Below are positions 37,573 through 47,052 of a stretch of 56,595 nucleotides of DNA, in pieces. The position numbers were made by a program, and so were the translations under genes. This stretch comes from Mesorhizobium alhagi CCNWXJ12-2 (GTDB lineage Bacteria > Pseudomonadota > Alphaproteobacteria > Rhizobiales > Rhizobiaceae). Below the pieces are notes generated by a model. It ran no database searches and was not told the origin of the DNA. It was given only the letters and a program-made list of their open reading frames with translations. Numbering within the stretch: position 1 is the stretch's first letter; each line of letters starts with the position of its first letter. The stretch lies in NCBI RefSeq assembly GCF_000236565.1, contig NZ_AHAM01000173.1:1-56595 (forward strand). The letters run 5' to 3'.

Positions 37573-37600
37573 GGTCGCGCGTATGGCGCGACCTTGTCGA
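37573..37600 (+). terminator. Possible terminator after rlpA
   Basis: GGTCGCGC (37573-37580) and GCGCGACC (37586-37593) form a perfect 8-bp stem with a 5-base loop, followed by a short T-rich stretch (TTGTCGATATT). It lies between rlpA and the carboxypeptidase gene. Confidence 0.45.
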
Positions 37601-37669
37601 TATTGATCCGGCGTCTAAATCCCTGCTAGCCTTGCCGTCGTGCATGGCATGCACAAGGGCAGGGCAGCG

Positions 37670-38839
37670 ATGTTGATGGAATTCCGCCGGGCGGCGTTGG
37701 CTTGGATCTTGGGCTTCGTGGTGGCGCTCGCCACCATAGCGCCGGCGCAGGCTCAGCTGTTCGAGACCAGGGCGGCGCAGGCCTTCATGATCGACGCCGA
37801 AACCGGCACGATCCTGTTTTCAAAAAATCCGGACCAGCCGATCCCGCCCGCCTCGCTGGCCAAGCTGATGACGATGGAGTTGGTGTTCAAGGCCATCGAG
37901 GCCGGGCGCTACTCGATTGACGACAAATTCGTGGTCAGCGAAAACGCCTGGCGCACCGGCGGGGCGGGTTCCGGCGGCTCCACGATGTTCGCCGACCTCA
38001 ATTCCGAGATCCGCCTGGAAGACCTGATCCAGGGCGTGGTCGTGCAGTCGGCCAATGACGGCTGCATCATAATCGCGGAGGGCATGGCAGGCAGCGAAGA
38101 GAATTTCGCTGCGATGATGACTGAACGCGCCCGCGAACTCGGCCTCACCCAATCGGTATTCAAGAATTCCACCGGCCTGCCTGCCGAGGGTCAGGTCGTG
38201 ACGGTGCGCGAACTGGTGAAGCTGGCGCTGCACATCTTCAACGAATATCCGGACTTCTACAGATATTATTCCCAGCCGGATTTCACCTGGAACAAGATCA
38301 CCCAGCGCAATCGCAACCCGCTGCTCACCATGAACATCGGGGCGGACGGCATGAAGACCGGCTACACCGAGGAATCCGGCTATGCGATCGTCGGCTCCGT
38401 CGCGCGAGACGACAGGCGCCTCTTCGTCGCCCTGAGCGGCATGGCCTCCGAGCGCGAGCGCGCGGAGGAAGCGCGCAAGATCCTCGACTGGGGCATGCGG
38501 TCCTTCCAGAAGAGCGAACTTTTCGCCGAAGGCGAGACGGTCGGCGAGGCGCAGGTCTATGGCGGCGCCAAATCGGGCGTGGCGCTGAAGGCGAACGGGC
38601 CGATTTCGATCTTCGTTCCGATCACCAACCGCGACCGGCTGACCGCCCGCATCGTCTATGAAGGCCCGGTCATCGCGCCGGTGGAGGAAGGCACGCAGAT
38701 CGGGGCGCTGCGCGTCTTCATCGGCGATACGCTGAGCCAGGAAACGCCGCTCTACGCCGCCGAAAATGTCGAGACCGGCGCGCTGCATCAGCGCGCGCTC
38801 GATGCGGTTGGCGAATTGCTGGTCGGCTGGCTGCGCTGA
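37670..38839 (+). CDS. D-alanyl-D-alanine carboxypeptidase (DacA/DacF type, PBP5-like)
   Basis: A 389-residue exported penicillin-binding protein that trims the terminal D-Ala from peptidoglycan pentapeptides. The signal peptide ends at about [10 protein letters not shown]. Catalytic motifs: SxxK in PASLAKLMT, SxN in QSANDGC, KTG in [12 protein letters not shown]. The C-terminal PBP5-type beta-domain (about 285-380) and final amphipathic helix are present. The start at 37670 is preferred; in-frame GTG/ATG codons at 37640 and 37649 would only lengthen the leader. It begins the run of core genes towards tmk and holB. Confidence 0.93.
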   Translation: MLMEFRRAALAWILGFVVALATIAPAQAQLFETRAAQAFMIDAETGTILFSKNPDQPIPPASLAKLMTMELVFKAIEAGRYSIDDKFVVSENAWRTGGAGSGGSTMFADLNSEIRLEDLIQGVVVQSANDGCIIIAEGMAGSEENFAAMMTERARELGLTQSVFKNSTGLPAEGQVVTVRELVKLALHIFNEYPDFYRYYSQPDFTWNKITQRNRNPLLTMNIGADGMKTGYTEESGYAIVGSVARDDRRLFVALSGMASERERAEEARKILDWGMRSFQKSELFAEGETVGEAQVYGGAKSGVALKANGPISIFVPITNRDRLTARIVYEGPVIAPVEEGTQIGALRVFIGDTLSQETPLYAAENVETGALHQRALDAVGELLVGWLR

Positions 38840-38912
38840 AGCGTTCGGTGGACTTTTTCCTCTTGGGGGCTATTACCGGTGTTCTCAAAACATACGCAGA
38901 GGATCGGGCCAG

Positions 38913-39575
38913 TTGGCGCGCGGATTTTTCATAAGCTTCGAGGGCGGGGAAGGGGCCGGCAAGTCGACGCAGATTGCCCGGCTTGCCGCGAAGCTGCGCG
39001 CCAAAGGCTATGATCTCGTCGTCACCCGCGAACCCGGCGGCTCGCCGGGCGCCGAGGCCGTGCGCCACGTCATCCTGTCGGGCGCCGCCGAGCCGTTCGG
39101 GCCGGAAATGGAGGCGGTGCTTTTCGCCGCCGCCCGCTCCGACCATGTCGAACAGCTCATCGCGCCGGCGATCGCGCGCGGCAGCATTGTGCTCTGCGAC
39201 CGCTTTCTCGATTCGTCGCGTGTCTATCAGGGCGGGGCAGGCGATCTCGATCCGGGCTTCATGACGGCGCTGGAGCGCGTCGCGGTCAACGGCACGATCC
39301 CGGACATGACACTGATCTTCGACATCGACCCTGCCGAGGGGCTGAAGCGCGCAAACGCACGGCGCGGCGACGAGACGCCCGACCGCTTCGAGAAGGAGAC
39401 GCTGGCGGTCCATCAGCGCCGCCGCGAAGCCTTTCTTGCCATCGCTCGCAGCGAGCCGGAGCGTTGCGTCGTCATTGACGCCTCTGCAAGCCCTGATGAC
39501 GTCGAAGATGCGGTGACCGCCGCGGTCTTCGCCGCACTCGAAGCGCGCGCCGCGCGCGAAATAGTGGAGGGGTGA
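38913..39575 (+). CDS. tmk: Thymidylate kinase
   Basis: Cytosolic enzyme converting dTMP to dTDP with ATP, 220 residues. P-loop [23 protein letters not shown] motif, and lid [11 protein letters not shown]. The start is a TTG at 38913: no ATG fits, the protein then begins with the family's usual (M)[13 protein letters not shown], and GAGG lies upstream. It overlaps holB by one base (TGATG). Confidence 0.95.
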   Translation: MARGFFISFEGGEGAGKSTQIARLAAKLRAKGYDLVVTREPGGSPGAEAVRHVILSGAAEPFGPEMEAVLFAAARSDHVEQLIAPAIARGSIVLCDRFLDSSRVYQGGAGDLDPGFMTALERVAVNGTIPDMTLIFDIDPAEGLKRANARRGDETPDRFEKETLAVHQRRREAFLAIARSEPERCVVIDASASPDDVEDAVTAAVFAALEARAAREIVEG

Positions 39576-40627
39576 TGTTCGAACGTATCGCGCCGGAACA
39601 GCACGACACGCTCGAGGGCGTGCCCGAGCCTTCGGAAAACCCGCATCTGCATGGCCATCAGGCGACATCGAACATGCTGGCCGCAGCCTATCGCTCGGGC
39701 AAGCTGCCGCACGCGCTGCTGTTTGCCGGGCCTCGGGGCGTCGGCAAGGCGACGCTTGCCTTTCATCTTGCCAACCACCTTCTGCGCCATCCTTCGTATG
39801 GCAACGCGCCGGCTGAACTCGCGGCACCCGATCCGGCGTCGCCGCTGTTCCGCCAGGTGGCGACGGGCGCGCACCCCTCAGTCCTGCATCTGACGCGGCC
39901 ATTCAACGACAAGACCAAAACCTTCAAGACGGTGGTGACGGTCGACGAGATCCGCCGCGTCAGCCGCTTCCTGTCGATGACCTCGCATGACGGCAGCTAC
40001 CGCATCGTCATAGTCGATCCCGCCGACGACATGAACGTCAATGCGGCCAACGCTTTGCTGAAGAATCTTGAGGAGCCGCCGGCGCGCACGATCTTCGTAC
40101 TGATCGCGCATGCGCTGGGCAGCCTGTTGCCGACCATCCGCTCGCGCTGCCAGATCGTCCGGCTGGGACCGCTAGAGCCGGATGAGCTGATGGCTGCGCT
40201 GGAAGATGCCGGCCAGGAGCCGCCGCAGGATGCGCGCGCTCGCGCCGCGCTCGCCGAACGGGCGGCGGGCAGCGTTCGCGAGGCGATCCTGCTGACGCAG
40301 TATGGCGGGTTGGAGATCGCCGAAGCGATGGACCGGATAGTGGTCGCGCCAAAACTCGACATCGCCGCCGCCCACAAGCTCGCCGAAGTCGCCGGCGGCC
40401 GCGGACAGAACATCCCGTTCGACATCTTCAACCGCCACGCGCTCGATCTTCTCGCGGATGCGGCGAGCCGCGCCGCACTCGAAGGCCAGGGGCCGCGCGC
40501 CAACCGGCTGACCGAAAGCTGGCAAGAGGCGCTGACGTCGGTCACCGAAACCGAGACCTACAATCTTGACAAGAAGCAGCACGCGCTCGGCATGATCATC
40601 CGCCTCAACGAGGCGCTTCGAATGTGA
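39575..40627 (+). CDS. holB: DNA polymerase III subunit delta'
   Basis: Clamp-loader subunit, 350 residues. AAA+ fold with a P-loop-like GPRGVGKAT in which the Ser/Thr after Lys is Ala, as expected for a subunit that does not hydrolyse ATP. Downstream motifs are [29 protein letters not shown] and [11 protein letters not shown] (SRC motif). It is coupled to tmk: GGAGGGG precedes the ATG, which shares a base with the tmk stop. Confidence 0.94.
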   Translation: MFERIAPEQHDTLEGVPEPSENPHLHGHQATSNMLAAAYRSGKLPHALLFAGPRGVGKATLAFHLANHLLRHPSYGNAPAELAAPDPASPLFRQVATGAHPSVLHLTRPFNDKTKTFKTVVTVDEIRRVSRFLSMTSHDGSYRIVIVDPADDMNVNAANALLKNLEEPPARTIFVLIAHALGSLLPTIRSRCQIVRLGPLEPDELMAALEDAGQEPPQDARARAALAERAAGSVREAILLTQYGGLEIAEAMDRIVVAPKLDIAAAHKLAEVAGGRGQNIPFDIFNRHALDLLADAASRAALEGQGPRANRLTESWQEALTSVTETETYNLDKKQHALGMIIRLNEALRM

Positions 40628-40713
40628 CGCTGCCGCTTGCCGTATGGCAATCGCCAGCCCGATGCGTTATCTCACCGCGACGCCTCCCAAGTCGCCAGTT
40701 CGAACGGCCTTTC

Positions 40714-42264
40714 ATGTCACGCGAAAAATTCTACATCACGACCCCGATCTTCTATCCGAACGGCAAGCCGCATATCGGCCATGCCTATAATGTGATTGCC
40801 ACCGACGCGATGGCGCGATTTCAGCGGCTCGACGGCAAGGACGTCTTCTTTCTATCGGGAACCGACGAGCACGGGCTGAAGATGCAGCAGACAGCCGATC
40901 AGGAGGGTGTGGCGCCGAAAACGTTGGCCGACCGCAATTCGGCGATCTTCCGCGAGATGGAAGAAGCCGTCGGCGCCTCCAATGACGAGTTCATCCGCAC
41001 CACCGAGCCGCGCCACTACAAGGCCTGCCAGGCGATCTGGGAGCGCATGGCGGCGAATGGCGACATCTATCTCGACCGCTACAGCGGCTGGTATTCGGTG
41101 CGGCAGGAAGCCTATTTCGACGAGAAGGAAACCACCGTCGGCGAGGACGGCGTGCGCCGCGAGCCGCTCGGATCGCCGGTCGAATGGAACGAGGAAGAAA
41201 CCTATTTCTTCCGTCTCTCTGCCTACCAGGACAAGCTTCTCGCGCTTTATGAGCAGCGCCCGGACTTCATCGCGCCGGCCGAGCGCCGCAACGAGGTGAT
41301 GAGCTTCGTCAAATCCGGGCTGAAGGATCTCTCGATCTCGCGCACCACCTTCAATTGGGGCGTGCCGGTACCGGGCGATCCGAAGCACGTCATGTATGTC
41401 TGGGTCGACGCGCTGACCAACTACATCACCGCAGCCGGCTTTCCCGATACGACCGGCGAGAAGTGGGATTTCTGGCCGGCCACGCACATCATCGGCAAAG
41501 ATATAGTCCGCTTCCACGCCGTCTACTGGCCGGCCTTCCTGATGTCGGCCGGGATAGAACTGCCGAAGCGGGTGTTCGCGCACGGCTTCCTGTTCAACCG
41601 CGGCGAGAAGATGTCGAAGTCGGTCGGCAACGTCGTCGATCCGTTCGCCATGATCGAGCATTACGGCCTTGACCAGGTGCGCTATTTCTTCCTGCGCGAG
41701 GTGCCTTTCGGCCAGGACGGCAGCTACAGCCACGACGCCATCGTCAACCGCACCAATGCCGACCTCGCCAATGATCTCGGCAATCTGGCGCAGCGCTCGC
41801 TGTCGATGATCGCCAAGAACTGCGGCGCCGTCGTGCCCGCGCGGGGCGCGCTTGCCGATGCCGATAAGGCGATCCTGGCCATGGCCGACGATGCGCTCGT
41901 CACCGCGCGCAAGACCATGGCCGAGCAGTCGGTCCATCAGGCGCTCGCGGCGATCTTCGGCGTGGTTGCCGAGGCCAACCGCTACTTCGCCGGCCAGGAA
42001 CCGTGGGCGCTGAAGAAGACCGATCCGGCGCGCATGGAGACGGTGCTGCACACCACCGCCGAGACCATCCGGCGGGTCGCGCTGATGTGCCAGCCCTTCA
42101 TGCCGACATCGGCGGCAAAGCTGCTCGACCTTCTGGCCGTGCCGGCCGGCGAGCGCACATTCGGGCATGCCGGCGAGGCGTATGCGCTGAAGCCGGGCAC
42201 CCCGCTGCCCGCGCCGGCGGCGGTATTTCCCCGCTATGTCGAACCGGCGGCGGCGGAACAGTAG
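40714..42264 (+). CDS. metG: Methionyl-tRNA synthetase
   Basis: Charges tRNA-Met with methionine; 516 residues, the short alphaproteobacterial form without the C-terminal tRNA-binding domain. HIGH motif in [16 protein letters not shown] motif in [10 protein letters not shown]. The connective insertion lacks the zinc cysteines (YSVRQEAYF). The start at 40714 ([17 protein letters not shown]) fits the family; the open frame reaches 40624 but the extra part is not conserved. Confidence 0.97.
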   Translation: MSREKFYITTPIFYPNGKPHIGHAYNVIATDAMARFQRLDGKDVFFLSGTDEHGLKMQQTADQEGVAPKTLADRNSAIFREMEEAVGASNDEFIRTTEPRHYKACQAIWERMAANGDIYLDRYSGWYSVRQEAYFDEKETTVGEDGVRREPLGSPVEWNEEETYFFRLSAYQDKLLALYEQRPDFIAPAERRNEVMSFVKSGLKDLSISRTTFNWGVPVPGDPKHVMYVWVDALTNYITAAGFPDTTGEKWDFWPATHIIGKDIVRFHAVYWPAFLMSAGIELPKRVFAHGFLFNRGEKMSKSVGNVVDPFAMIEHYGLDQVRYFFLREVPFGQDGSYSHDAIVNRTNADLANDLGNLAQRSLSMIAKNCGAVVPARGALADADKAILAMADDALVTARKTMAEQSVHQALAAIFGVVAEANRYFAGQEPWALKKTDPARMETVLHTTAETIRRVALMCQPFMPTSAAKLLDLLAVPAGERTFGHAGEAYALKPGTPLPAPAAVFPRYVEPAAAEQ

Positions 42265-42277
42265 GGCTTTCGAGAGT

Positions 42278-43069
42278 ATGCTTGTCGACAGCCACTGCCA
42301 CCTCGATTTCCCGGATTTCGCCGACGAGCGCGCGGCGATCGTCGGGCGCGCTGCCAGGGCGGGCGTGGCGCGCATGGTCACCATCTCGACCCGGGTCAGG
42401 CGGTTTCCCGACGTGCTGGCGATCGCCGAGGCATTCGACCCGGTTTATTGCTCGGTCGGCACGCATCCGCACAATGCCGCCGAGGAACTCGACGTAACGA
42501 CCGACGATCTGGTCCAGCTTTCGGCGCATCCGAAAGTGGTGGCGATCGGCGAAGCTGGCCTCGACTACCATTACGACAAATCCCCACGCGAGGCGCAGGC
42601 GCAAGGCTTCCGCACCCACATCGCGGCGGCGCGGCAGACGGACCTGCCGTTGGTCATCCATGCACGCAGCGCCGATTCCGACATGGCCGCGATACTCGTG
42701 GAGGAGACGCAGAAGGGCGCTTTCCCCTTCATCCTGCACTGCTTTTCGTCGGGGCGAGACCTTGCGGAAACAGGCGTCAAGCTCGGCGGCTATGTCTCTT
42801 TCTCGGGCATACTGACCTTCAAGAATTCGGGCGAACTGCGCGAAATCGCTGCCTCGGTTCCGCACGACCGACTGCTGGTAGAGACCGACGCGCCCTATCT
42901 CGCGCCAATGCCTTATCGCGGCAAGCGCAACGAGCCCGCCTATGTCGCCAACACCGCGGCGGTGCTAGCCGAAACCGTCGGTGTCGGCGCCGACGAAATC
43001 GCGAAGATCACCACCGATAATTTCTTCCGGCTGTTCACCAAGATGCCGCGCCCGGCCGGGAACGCCTGA
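42278..43069 (+). CDS. TatD-family metal-dependent deoxyribonuclease
   Basis: A 263-residue TIM-barrel hydrolase. Metal ligands: DSHCHLDF at the N-terminus, GEAGLDYHYD, VIHAR, FILHCFSSG and VETDAPYLAP, all TatD signatures. Proteins of this family have 3'-5' DNase activity; this one is the usual partner after metG in Rhizobiales. The start at 42278 is chosen from the conserved MLVDSHCHLD. It ends 2 bases before the MBL gene. Confidence 0.94.
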   Translation: MLVDSHCHLDFPDFADERAAIVGRAARAGVARMVTISTRVRRFPDVLAIAEAFDPVYCSVGTHPHNAAEELDVTTDDLVQLSAHPKVVAIGEAGLDYHYDKSPREAQAQGFRTHIAAARQTDLPLVIHARSADSDMAAILVEETQKGAFPFILHCFSSGRDLAETGVKLGGYVSFSGILTFKNSGELREIAASVPHDRLLVETDAPYLAPMPYRGKRNEPAYVANTAAVLAETVGVGADEIAKITTDNFFRLFTKMPRPAGNA

Positions 43070-43071
43070 GC

Positions 43072-43890
43072 GTGGCCGGCCTGCTGCGCTTCACGATTCT
43101 GGGCTGCGGCTCGTCGCCGGGCACGCCGCGCATCACCGGCGACTGGGGCGATTGCGATCCGCTGGAACCGAAAAACCGCCGTTTGCGCGCTGCGGCGCTG
43201 GTCGAGCGCATTGCTCCCAACGGTGCGAAAACCACTGTCGTGATCGACACCGGGCCCGATTTCCGCGAGCAGATGCTGATGGCGAAGGTGCGCCGCGTTG
43301 ACGCCGTCGTCTATACCCACGCCCATGCCGACCACATTCACGGCATCGACGACCTGCGCAGCTATTGGCTCGAGCAGCGGCGGCTGATCCCCGTCTATGG
43401 CGACGGTCCGACCCTGACGCGGTTGCGCGAAGCCTTCGACTACTGCTTCGCCACGCCGCCTGGCAGTTCCTATCCGCCGATCGTCAGCGCCAATCTCATC
43501 GAGCACACGGTGCCGTTCACCATTGAAGGCGAGGGCGGGCCGCTGACCTTCCAGCCGCTGCCGCAGATACATGGGGATGCGGTGTCGCTCGGCTTCCGCA
43601 TCGGCTCGGTCGCCTATTGCCCCGATGTCAGCGGATTTTCCGAGGCGACCGCTGCGCGGCTGACCGGCCTAGACGCATTGGTCATCGACGCGCTGCAATA
43701 CCGCCCGCATCCGAGCCATCTGTCGCTTTCGGAAGCGCTGGAATGGATCGAGCGCCTGGCGCCGAAGCGCGCGGTCCTGACCCACATGCACGTGCCGCTC
43801 GACTATGCGACGGTGATGCGCGAAACGCCGGACAATGTCGAACCGGCTTATGACGGTATGGTGGTTGAAATACCACTGGAATCAGAATGA
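43072..43890 (+). CDS. MBL-fold metal-dependent hydrolase (PhnP-like)
   Basis: A 272-residue metallo-beta-lactamase-fold hydrolase starting with GTG. The metal motif is THAHADHIHG (HxHxDH), with further ligands in QIHGDAVSLGF and the C-terminal LTHMHVPLDY. The N-terminal ILGCGSSPGTPRI is typical of the PhnP/phosphodiesterase-like subgroup. Physiological substrate not known. It follows the TatD gene by 2 bases and overlaps the next gene by 4 bases. Confidence 0.9.
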   Translation: MAGLLRFTILGCGSSPGTPRITGDWGDCDPLEPKNRRLRAAALVERIAPNGAKTTVVIDTGPDFREQMLMAKVRRVDAVVYTHAHADHIHGIDDLRSYWLEQRRLIPVYGDGPTLTRLREAFDYCFATPPGSSYPPIVSANLIEHTVPFTIEGEGGPLTFQPLPQIHGDAVSLGFRIGSVAYCPDVSGFSEATAARLTGLDALVIDALQYRPHPSHLSLSEALEWIERLAPKRAVLTHMHVPLDYATVMRETPDNVEPAYDGMVVEIPLESE

Positions 43891-44393
43891 TGGATGACAA
43901 ACCTAACGCAAGTGGCAGCATTGCGCGGGTCACCGGGGCCGCGCGCGCTGCCGGTCTCGACATCGAGATCCGTCGCATGGGCGCCTCGACCCGTACCGCC
44001 GCCGAGGCTGCGGCGCAATGCGGCTGCGCGGTAGCGCAGATCGTCAAATCGCTGATCTTCCAGGGCGAGCGGACCGGCCGGCTCTTTCTGTTCATGCTCT
44101 CGGGCGAACACCAACTGGACCTCGCCAAGGCGGCGACACTTGCGGCCGAGCCGCTGAAGCGCGCCGACCCGCGCCATATACGTGAGGTAACAGGCTTTGC
44201 CATCGGCGGCGTCTCGCCGATCGGCCATCTGGCCGCCATTCCAGCTTTCGCCGACGAGGCGCTGCTGCGCTTCGACCGCGTCTGGGCCGCCGCCGGTGCG
44301 CATGACGCGGTATTCGCGGCCGAACCCGGCGCATTGATCGCCGCGGCGGGCGCAACCGCCGCCCGCCTTGCCAATCAGGAAAGTTCTACATGA
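43887..44393 (+). CDS. YbaK/ProX-family aminoacyl-tRNA deacylase
   Basis: A 168-residue YbaK/EbsC-family protein; relatives remove misacylated amino acids from tRNA-Pro and others. The conserved catalytic-site lysine is in QIVKSLIFQ, with GEHQLDL and the late GGVSPIGH motif typical of the family. ATGA overlaps join it to both neighbours. The exact tRNA substrate cannot be told. Confidence 0.88.
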   Translation: MMDDKPNASGSIARVTGAARAAGLDIEIRRMGASTRTAAEAAAQCGCAVAQIVKSLIFQGERTGRLFLFMLSGEHQLDLAKAATLAAEPLKRADPRHIREVTGFAIGGVSPIGHLAAIPAFADEALLRFDRVWAAAGAHDAVFAAEPGALIAAAGATAARLANQESST

Positions 44394-44974
44394 CCTCGCC
44401 GATCATCGACTTCATGCTGAAGCGCAATTCAGCGCCCATCCCCGAATTGCGCGAACCGGCGCCCGGCGACGATGAAATCGCAACGATGATCAGGATAGCC
44501 ACGCGCGTGCCCGACCATGGCAGGCTCGCCCCGTGGCGCTTCATCCTCTATCGCGGCAGGGCGCGCAAGGAGATCGGCGAAAAACTCGCCGAACTCGCAG
44601 AGAAGCGCGAAGGCCCGCTGGCGGAAGCGCGCCGCAACCAGGAACTGACGCGTTTCTCGCGCGCGCCGCTGGTCATCGGCGTGATTTCGAGCCCGAAGGA
44701 GAATCCGAAGATTCCGCAATGGGAGATGTTTCTGTCGGGCGGCATGGCGGCAATGAACCTGGTGATCGCCGCCAATGCGCTGGGCTACGGAACGAATATG
44801 ATCACCAATTGGTATTCCGACGTCGAGGAGGGCCGGCGCATACTCGGCCTCGCGCCGCATGAGCGCGTGGTCGGCTTCGTACATATCGGCTCCTATGAAG
44901 GCCCGGCGCCGGAGCGTCCGCGCCCCGATCCGGCGGCGCTTTACGCCGATTATGCCGGTCCGTGGGAGGCATAG
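44390..44974 (+). CDS. Nitroreductase-family flavoprotein
   Basis: A 194-residue FMN-dependent nitroreductase-fold enzyme. RVPDHGRLAPWRF is the N-terminal FMN-binding stretch, and the central AAMNLVIAANALGYGTNMITNWY and ILGLAPHERVVGFVHIG complete the fold. Such enzymes reduce nitro compounds or quinones with NAD(P)H; the substrate is unknown. It overlaps the deacylase by 4 bases and precedes a flavin-reductase-like gene by 4 bases. Confidence 0.9.
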   Translation: MTSPIIDFMLKRNSAPIPELREPAPGDDEIATMIRIATRVPDHGRLAPWRFILYRGRARKEIGEKLAELAEKREGPLAEARRNQELTRFSRAPLVIGVISSPKENPKIPQWEMFLSGGMAAMNLVIAANALGYGTNMITNWYSDVEEGRRILGLAPHERVVGFVHIGSYEGPAPERPRPDPAALYADYAGPWEA

Positions 44975-44978
44975 GAGC

Positions 44979-45587
44979 GTGTTCTACGAACCGGCCAAGG
45001 GCCACGGCCTGCCGCACGATCCTTCCAAGGCGATCGTCGCGCCGCGCCCGATCGGATGGATTTCGACGATCGCGCTGAACGGCGACGTGAACCTCGCGCC
45101 CTATTCCTTCTTCAACGCCTTCTCGACGAACCCCTTCCTGGTCTGGTTCTCGTCCGAAGGCGAGAAGGACAGCGCCAGCTTCGCGCGCGAAACCGGCGAG
45201 TTCGTCGTCAACCTTGTTGGGCGCGCGGTCGTTGAGCAGATGAACCGCAGCGCCGTCGATGCGCCGCGCGGCGTGAACGAGTTCGCCTATGCCGGCTTGA
45301 CGCCTGCGCCTTCACGGCTGGTCGCGCCACCGCGCGTGGCCGAAGCCCCCGCAGCGCTCGAATGCAAGGTGACGGAAATCCTGCGTCCCAAGGCACTCGA
45401 CGGCAGCGATGCAGGCGTGTTCGTCGTCACCGGCGAGGTGGTCGGCGTGCATATCGACGACGCGATGCTCACCGACGGCCTGTTCGATGCGGTAAAGGCC
45501 GGCAACGTCGCCCGCCTCGGCTACATGGATTATTCCATGGTCAACGAGACTTTCGCCATGCGCCGCCCGCGCTGGGACAAGGATTAG
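44979..45587 (+). CDS. Flavin reductase-like FMN-binding protein
   Basis: A 202-residue FMN-binding split-barrel protein of the flavin reductase-like (DIM6/NTAB) family. It starts with GTG at 44979, with GGGAGG 9 bases upstream. Motifs: RPIGWISTI, NLAPYSFFNAFSTNPFLV and EFVVNLV. The pairing with a nitroreductase suggests shared flavin chemistry. Its last 4 bases overlap the stop of the convergent CitE-like gene. Confidence 0.88.
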   Translation: MFYEPAKGHGLPHDPSKAIVAPRPIGWISTIALNGDVNLAPYSFFNAFSTNPFLVWFSSEGEKDSASFARETGEFVVNLVGRAVVEQMNRSAVDAPRGVNEFAYAGLTPAPSRLVAPPRVAEAPAALECKVTEILRPKALDGSDAGVFVVTGEVVGVHIDDAMLTDGLFDAVKAGNVARLGYMDYSMVNETFAMRRPRWDKD

Positions 45588-46456
45588 AGACCCGCAGCCC
45601 GAGCCCTTGCCAGCAGTCGCTCGGCGCGGCGCAGATGCGGCCGGTCGTACATCTGGCCGTCGATCCCGACCACACCCGGATCGCCCGCCGCCCTGAACGC
45701 CTGGACCACGGCCTGCGCATGCGCCACCGCTTCCGGAGAGGGCGTGAATGCCTCGTTGATGACCGGCACCTGGTCCGGATGGATGGCCATCTTGGCGGTG
45801 AAACCGTCGCGCTCGGCTTCGAGGCATTCAGCGCGCAGGCTGTTGGCGTCGCGGAAATTCACGAAAACCGTGTCGATAGCCGCGGTTTCGGCTGCAGAGG
45901 CGGCAAGCACCGTCATCGCCCGCGCCAATCGGAACACGTCGGTGTAGCGCCCGTTCTGGTCTCGGGTAGCCCGCGCGCCGATCGCGGCGGACAGGTCTTC
46001 CGCGCCCCAGGTCAGGCCGGAGAGGCGGGGGCTGGGGCTGTAGCTTCCCGCCGCCAGCAGGCCGGCCGCCGTTTCGGTGATGATAGGGATTATCTTCGTG
46101 GCGCCGTCAGGAAGCCCGTTTTCAGCCTCCCGGACGCGCAGCTTCGCCGAAAGCTGCTGCACATCGGCGAAGCCGTTGGATTTCGGCAGCATGATGCCGT
46201 CCGGCTTCGCCGGCACGAGCGCGGCGAGGTCGTCATCGGTCAGCCCGGACGAAAGATCGTTTATTCTCACATAGATCGCGGCAGATGTTCGCGTATGATT
46301 GTCACGGATGAAATCCGCCGCGATCCGCCGCGCCACGTCCTTGTTGCCGGCCGCGACGGAATCCTCCAGATCGACGATCACCACGTCCGCCCCGGCCGAG
46401 AATCCCTTCTCCAGCTTCCTCTCCGAATCGCCCGGAACGAACAGCAGCGAGCGCAT
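45584..46456 (-). CDS. CitE-like CoA ester lyase
   Basis: A 290-residue HpcH/HpaI aldolase-family lyase (citrate lyase beta-like, malyl/citramalyl-CoA lyase group). Motifs: RSLLFVPGDSERKLEKG, VIVDLEDSVA, VRIND (acyl-CoA Arg) and the C-terminal KMAIHPDQV. It cleaves or hydrolyses a beta-hydroxyacyl-CoA such as malyl-CoA, beta-methylmalyl-CoA or citramalyl-CoA. The start at 46456 shares one base with the stop of the upstream MaoC gene (TGATG), so the two are coupled. No CoA transferase is nearby, so the pathway is undecided. Confidence 0.9.
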   Translation of the reverse strand: MRSLLFVPGDSERKLEKGFSAGADVVIVDLEDSVAAGNKDVARRIAADFIRDNHTRTSAAIYVRINDLSSGLTDDDLAALVPAKPDGIMLPKSNGFADVQQLSAKLRVREAENGLPDGATKIIPIITETAAGLLAAGSYSPSPRLSGLTWGAEDLSAAIGARATRDQNGRYTDVFRLARAMTVLAASAAETAAIDTVFVNFRDANSLRAECLEAERDGFTAKMAIHPDQVPVINEAFTPSPEAVAHAQAVVQAFRAAGDPGVVGIDGQMYDRPHLRRAERLLARARAAGL

Positions 46457-46908
46457 CAGGCCGGCCTTTTCAACATCATCGCCTGGCGGATGCATTTCGC
46501 CACGAGAACTCCATGCTGGTTGAAGGCGCGGTGCTCGAACTCGACGATGCCGCGGTCGGGCTTGGACTTCGATTCGCGCACCGACAGCACCTCGGTCTCG
46601 ACGCTTATCGTATCGCCATGAAACACCGGATGCGGAAACACGGTTTCCCGCATCCCCAAATTAGCGACAGTCGTACCGACGGTTATGTCGTTCACCGAAA
46701 TCCCGATCATCAGGCCGAGCGTGAAGAGCGAATTGACCAGCGGCTTGCCCCATTCGCTCTTGGCGGCGAAATCGAAATCGATATGCAGCGGCTGCGGATT
46801 CAGCGTCATCACCGAAAACAGCATGTTGTCGCTTTCGGTGACGGTCTTGCGAAGCGTGTGCTTGAACGTCCGGCCGGGCTCGAACTCCTCAAGATACAGT
46901 CCAGCCAT
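46456..46908 (-). CDS. MaoC-family enoyl-CoA hydratase
   Basis: A 150-residue single hot-dog hydratase. The active-site region is TLNPQPLHIDFDFAA, with the His after NPQPL; MRETVFPHPVFHGDTI is also typical. It is coupled to the CitE-like lyase, and a hydratase-lyase pair could convert an unsaturated dicarboxylyl-CoA to a hydroxyacyl-CoA and cleave it, as itaconyl-CoA hydratase and citramalyl-CoA lyase do. It is too short to be the two-domain mesaconyl-CoA hydratase. A divergent promoter region of 144 bases separates it from the DUF2336 gene. Confidence 0.88.
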   Translation of the reverse strand: MAGLYLEEFEPGRTFKHTLRKTVTESDNMLFSVMTLNPQPLHIDFDFAAKSEWGKPLVNSLFTLGLMIGISVNDITVGTTVANLGMRETVFPHPVFHGDTISVETEVLSVRESKSKPDRGIVEFEHRAFNQHGVLVAKCIRQAMMLKRPA

Positions 46909-47052
46909 GCGGTGTTCCTCCGTTGCACGCCCGTTTGATAGGCGCTGCCGTCCCGGTGGGCAAGCCGGTTAAGGAGTATGGTGAACGCTTCGTAAACCAT
47001 TTCTGCCTAGCGTCCTTCTTGGGGGTCGGAGTCGCATCCGGCAGGGCAGCGA

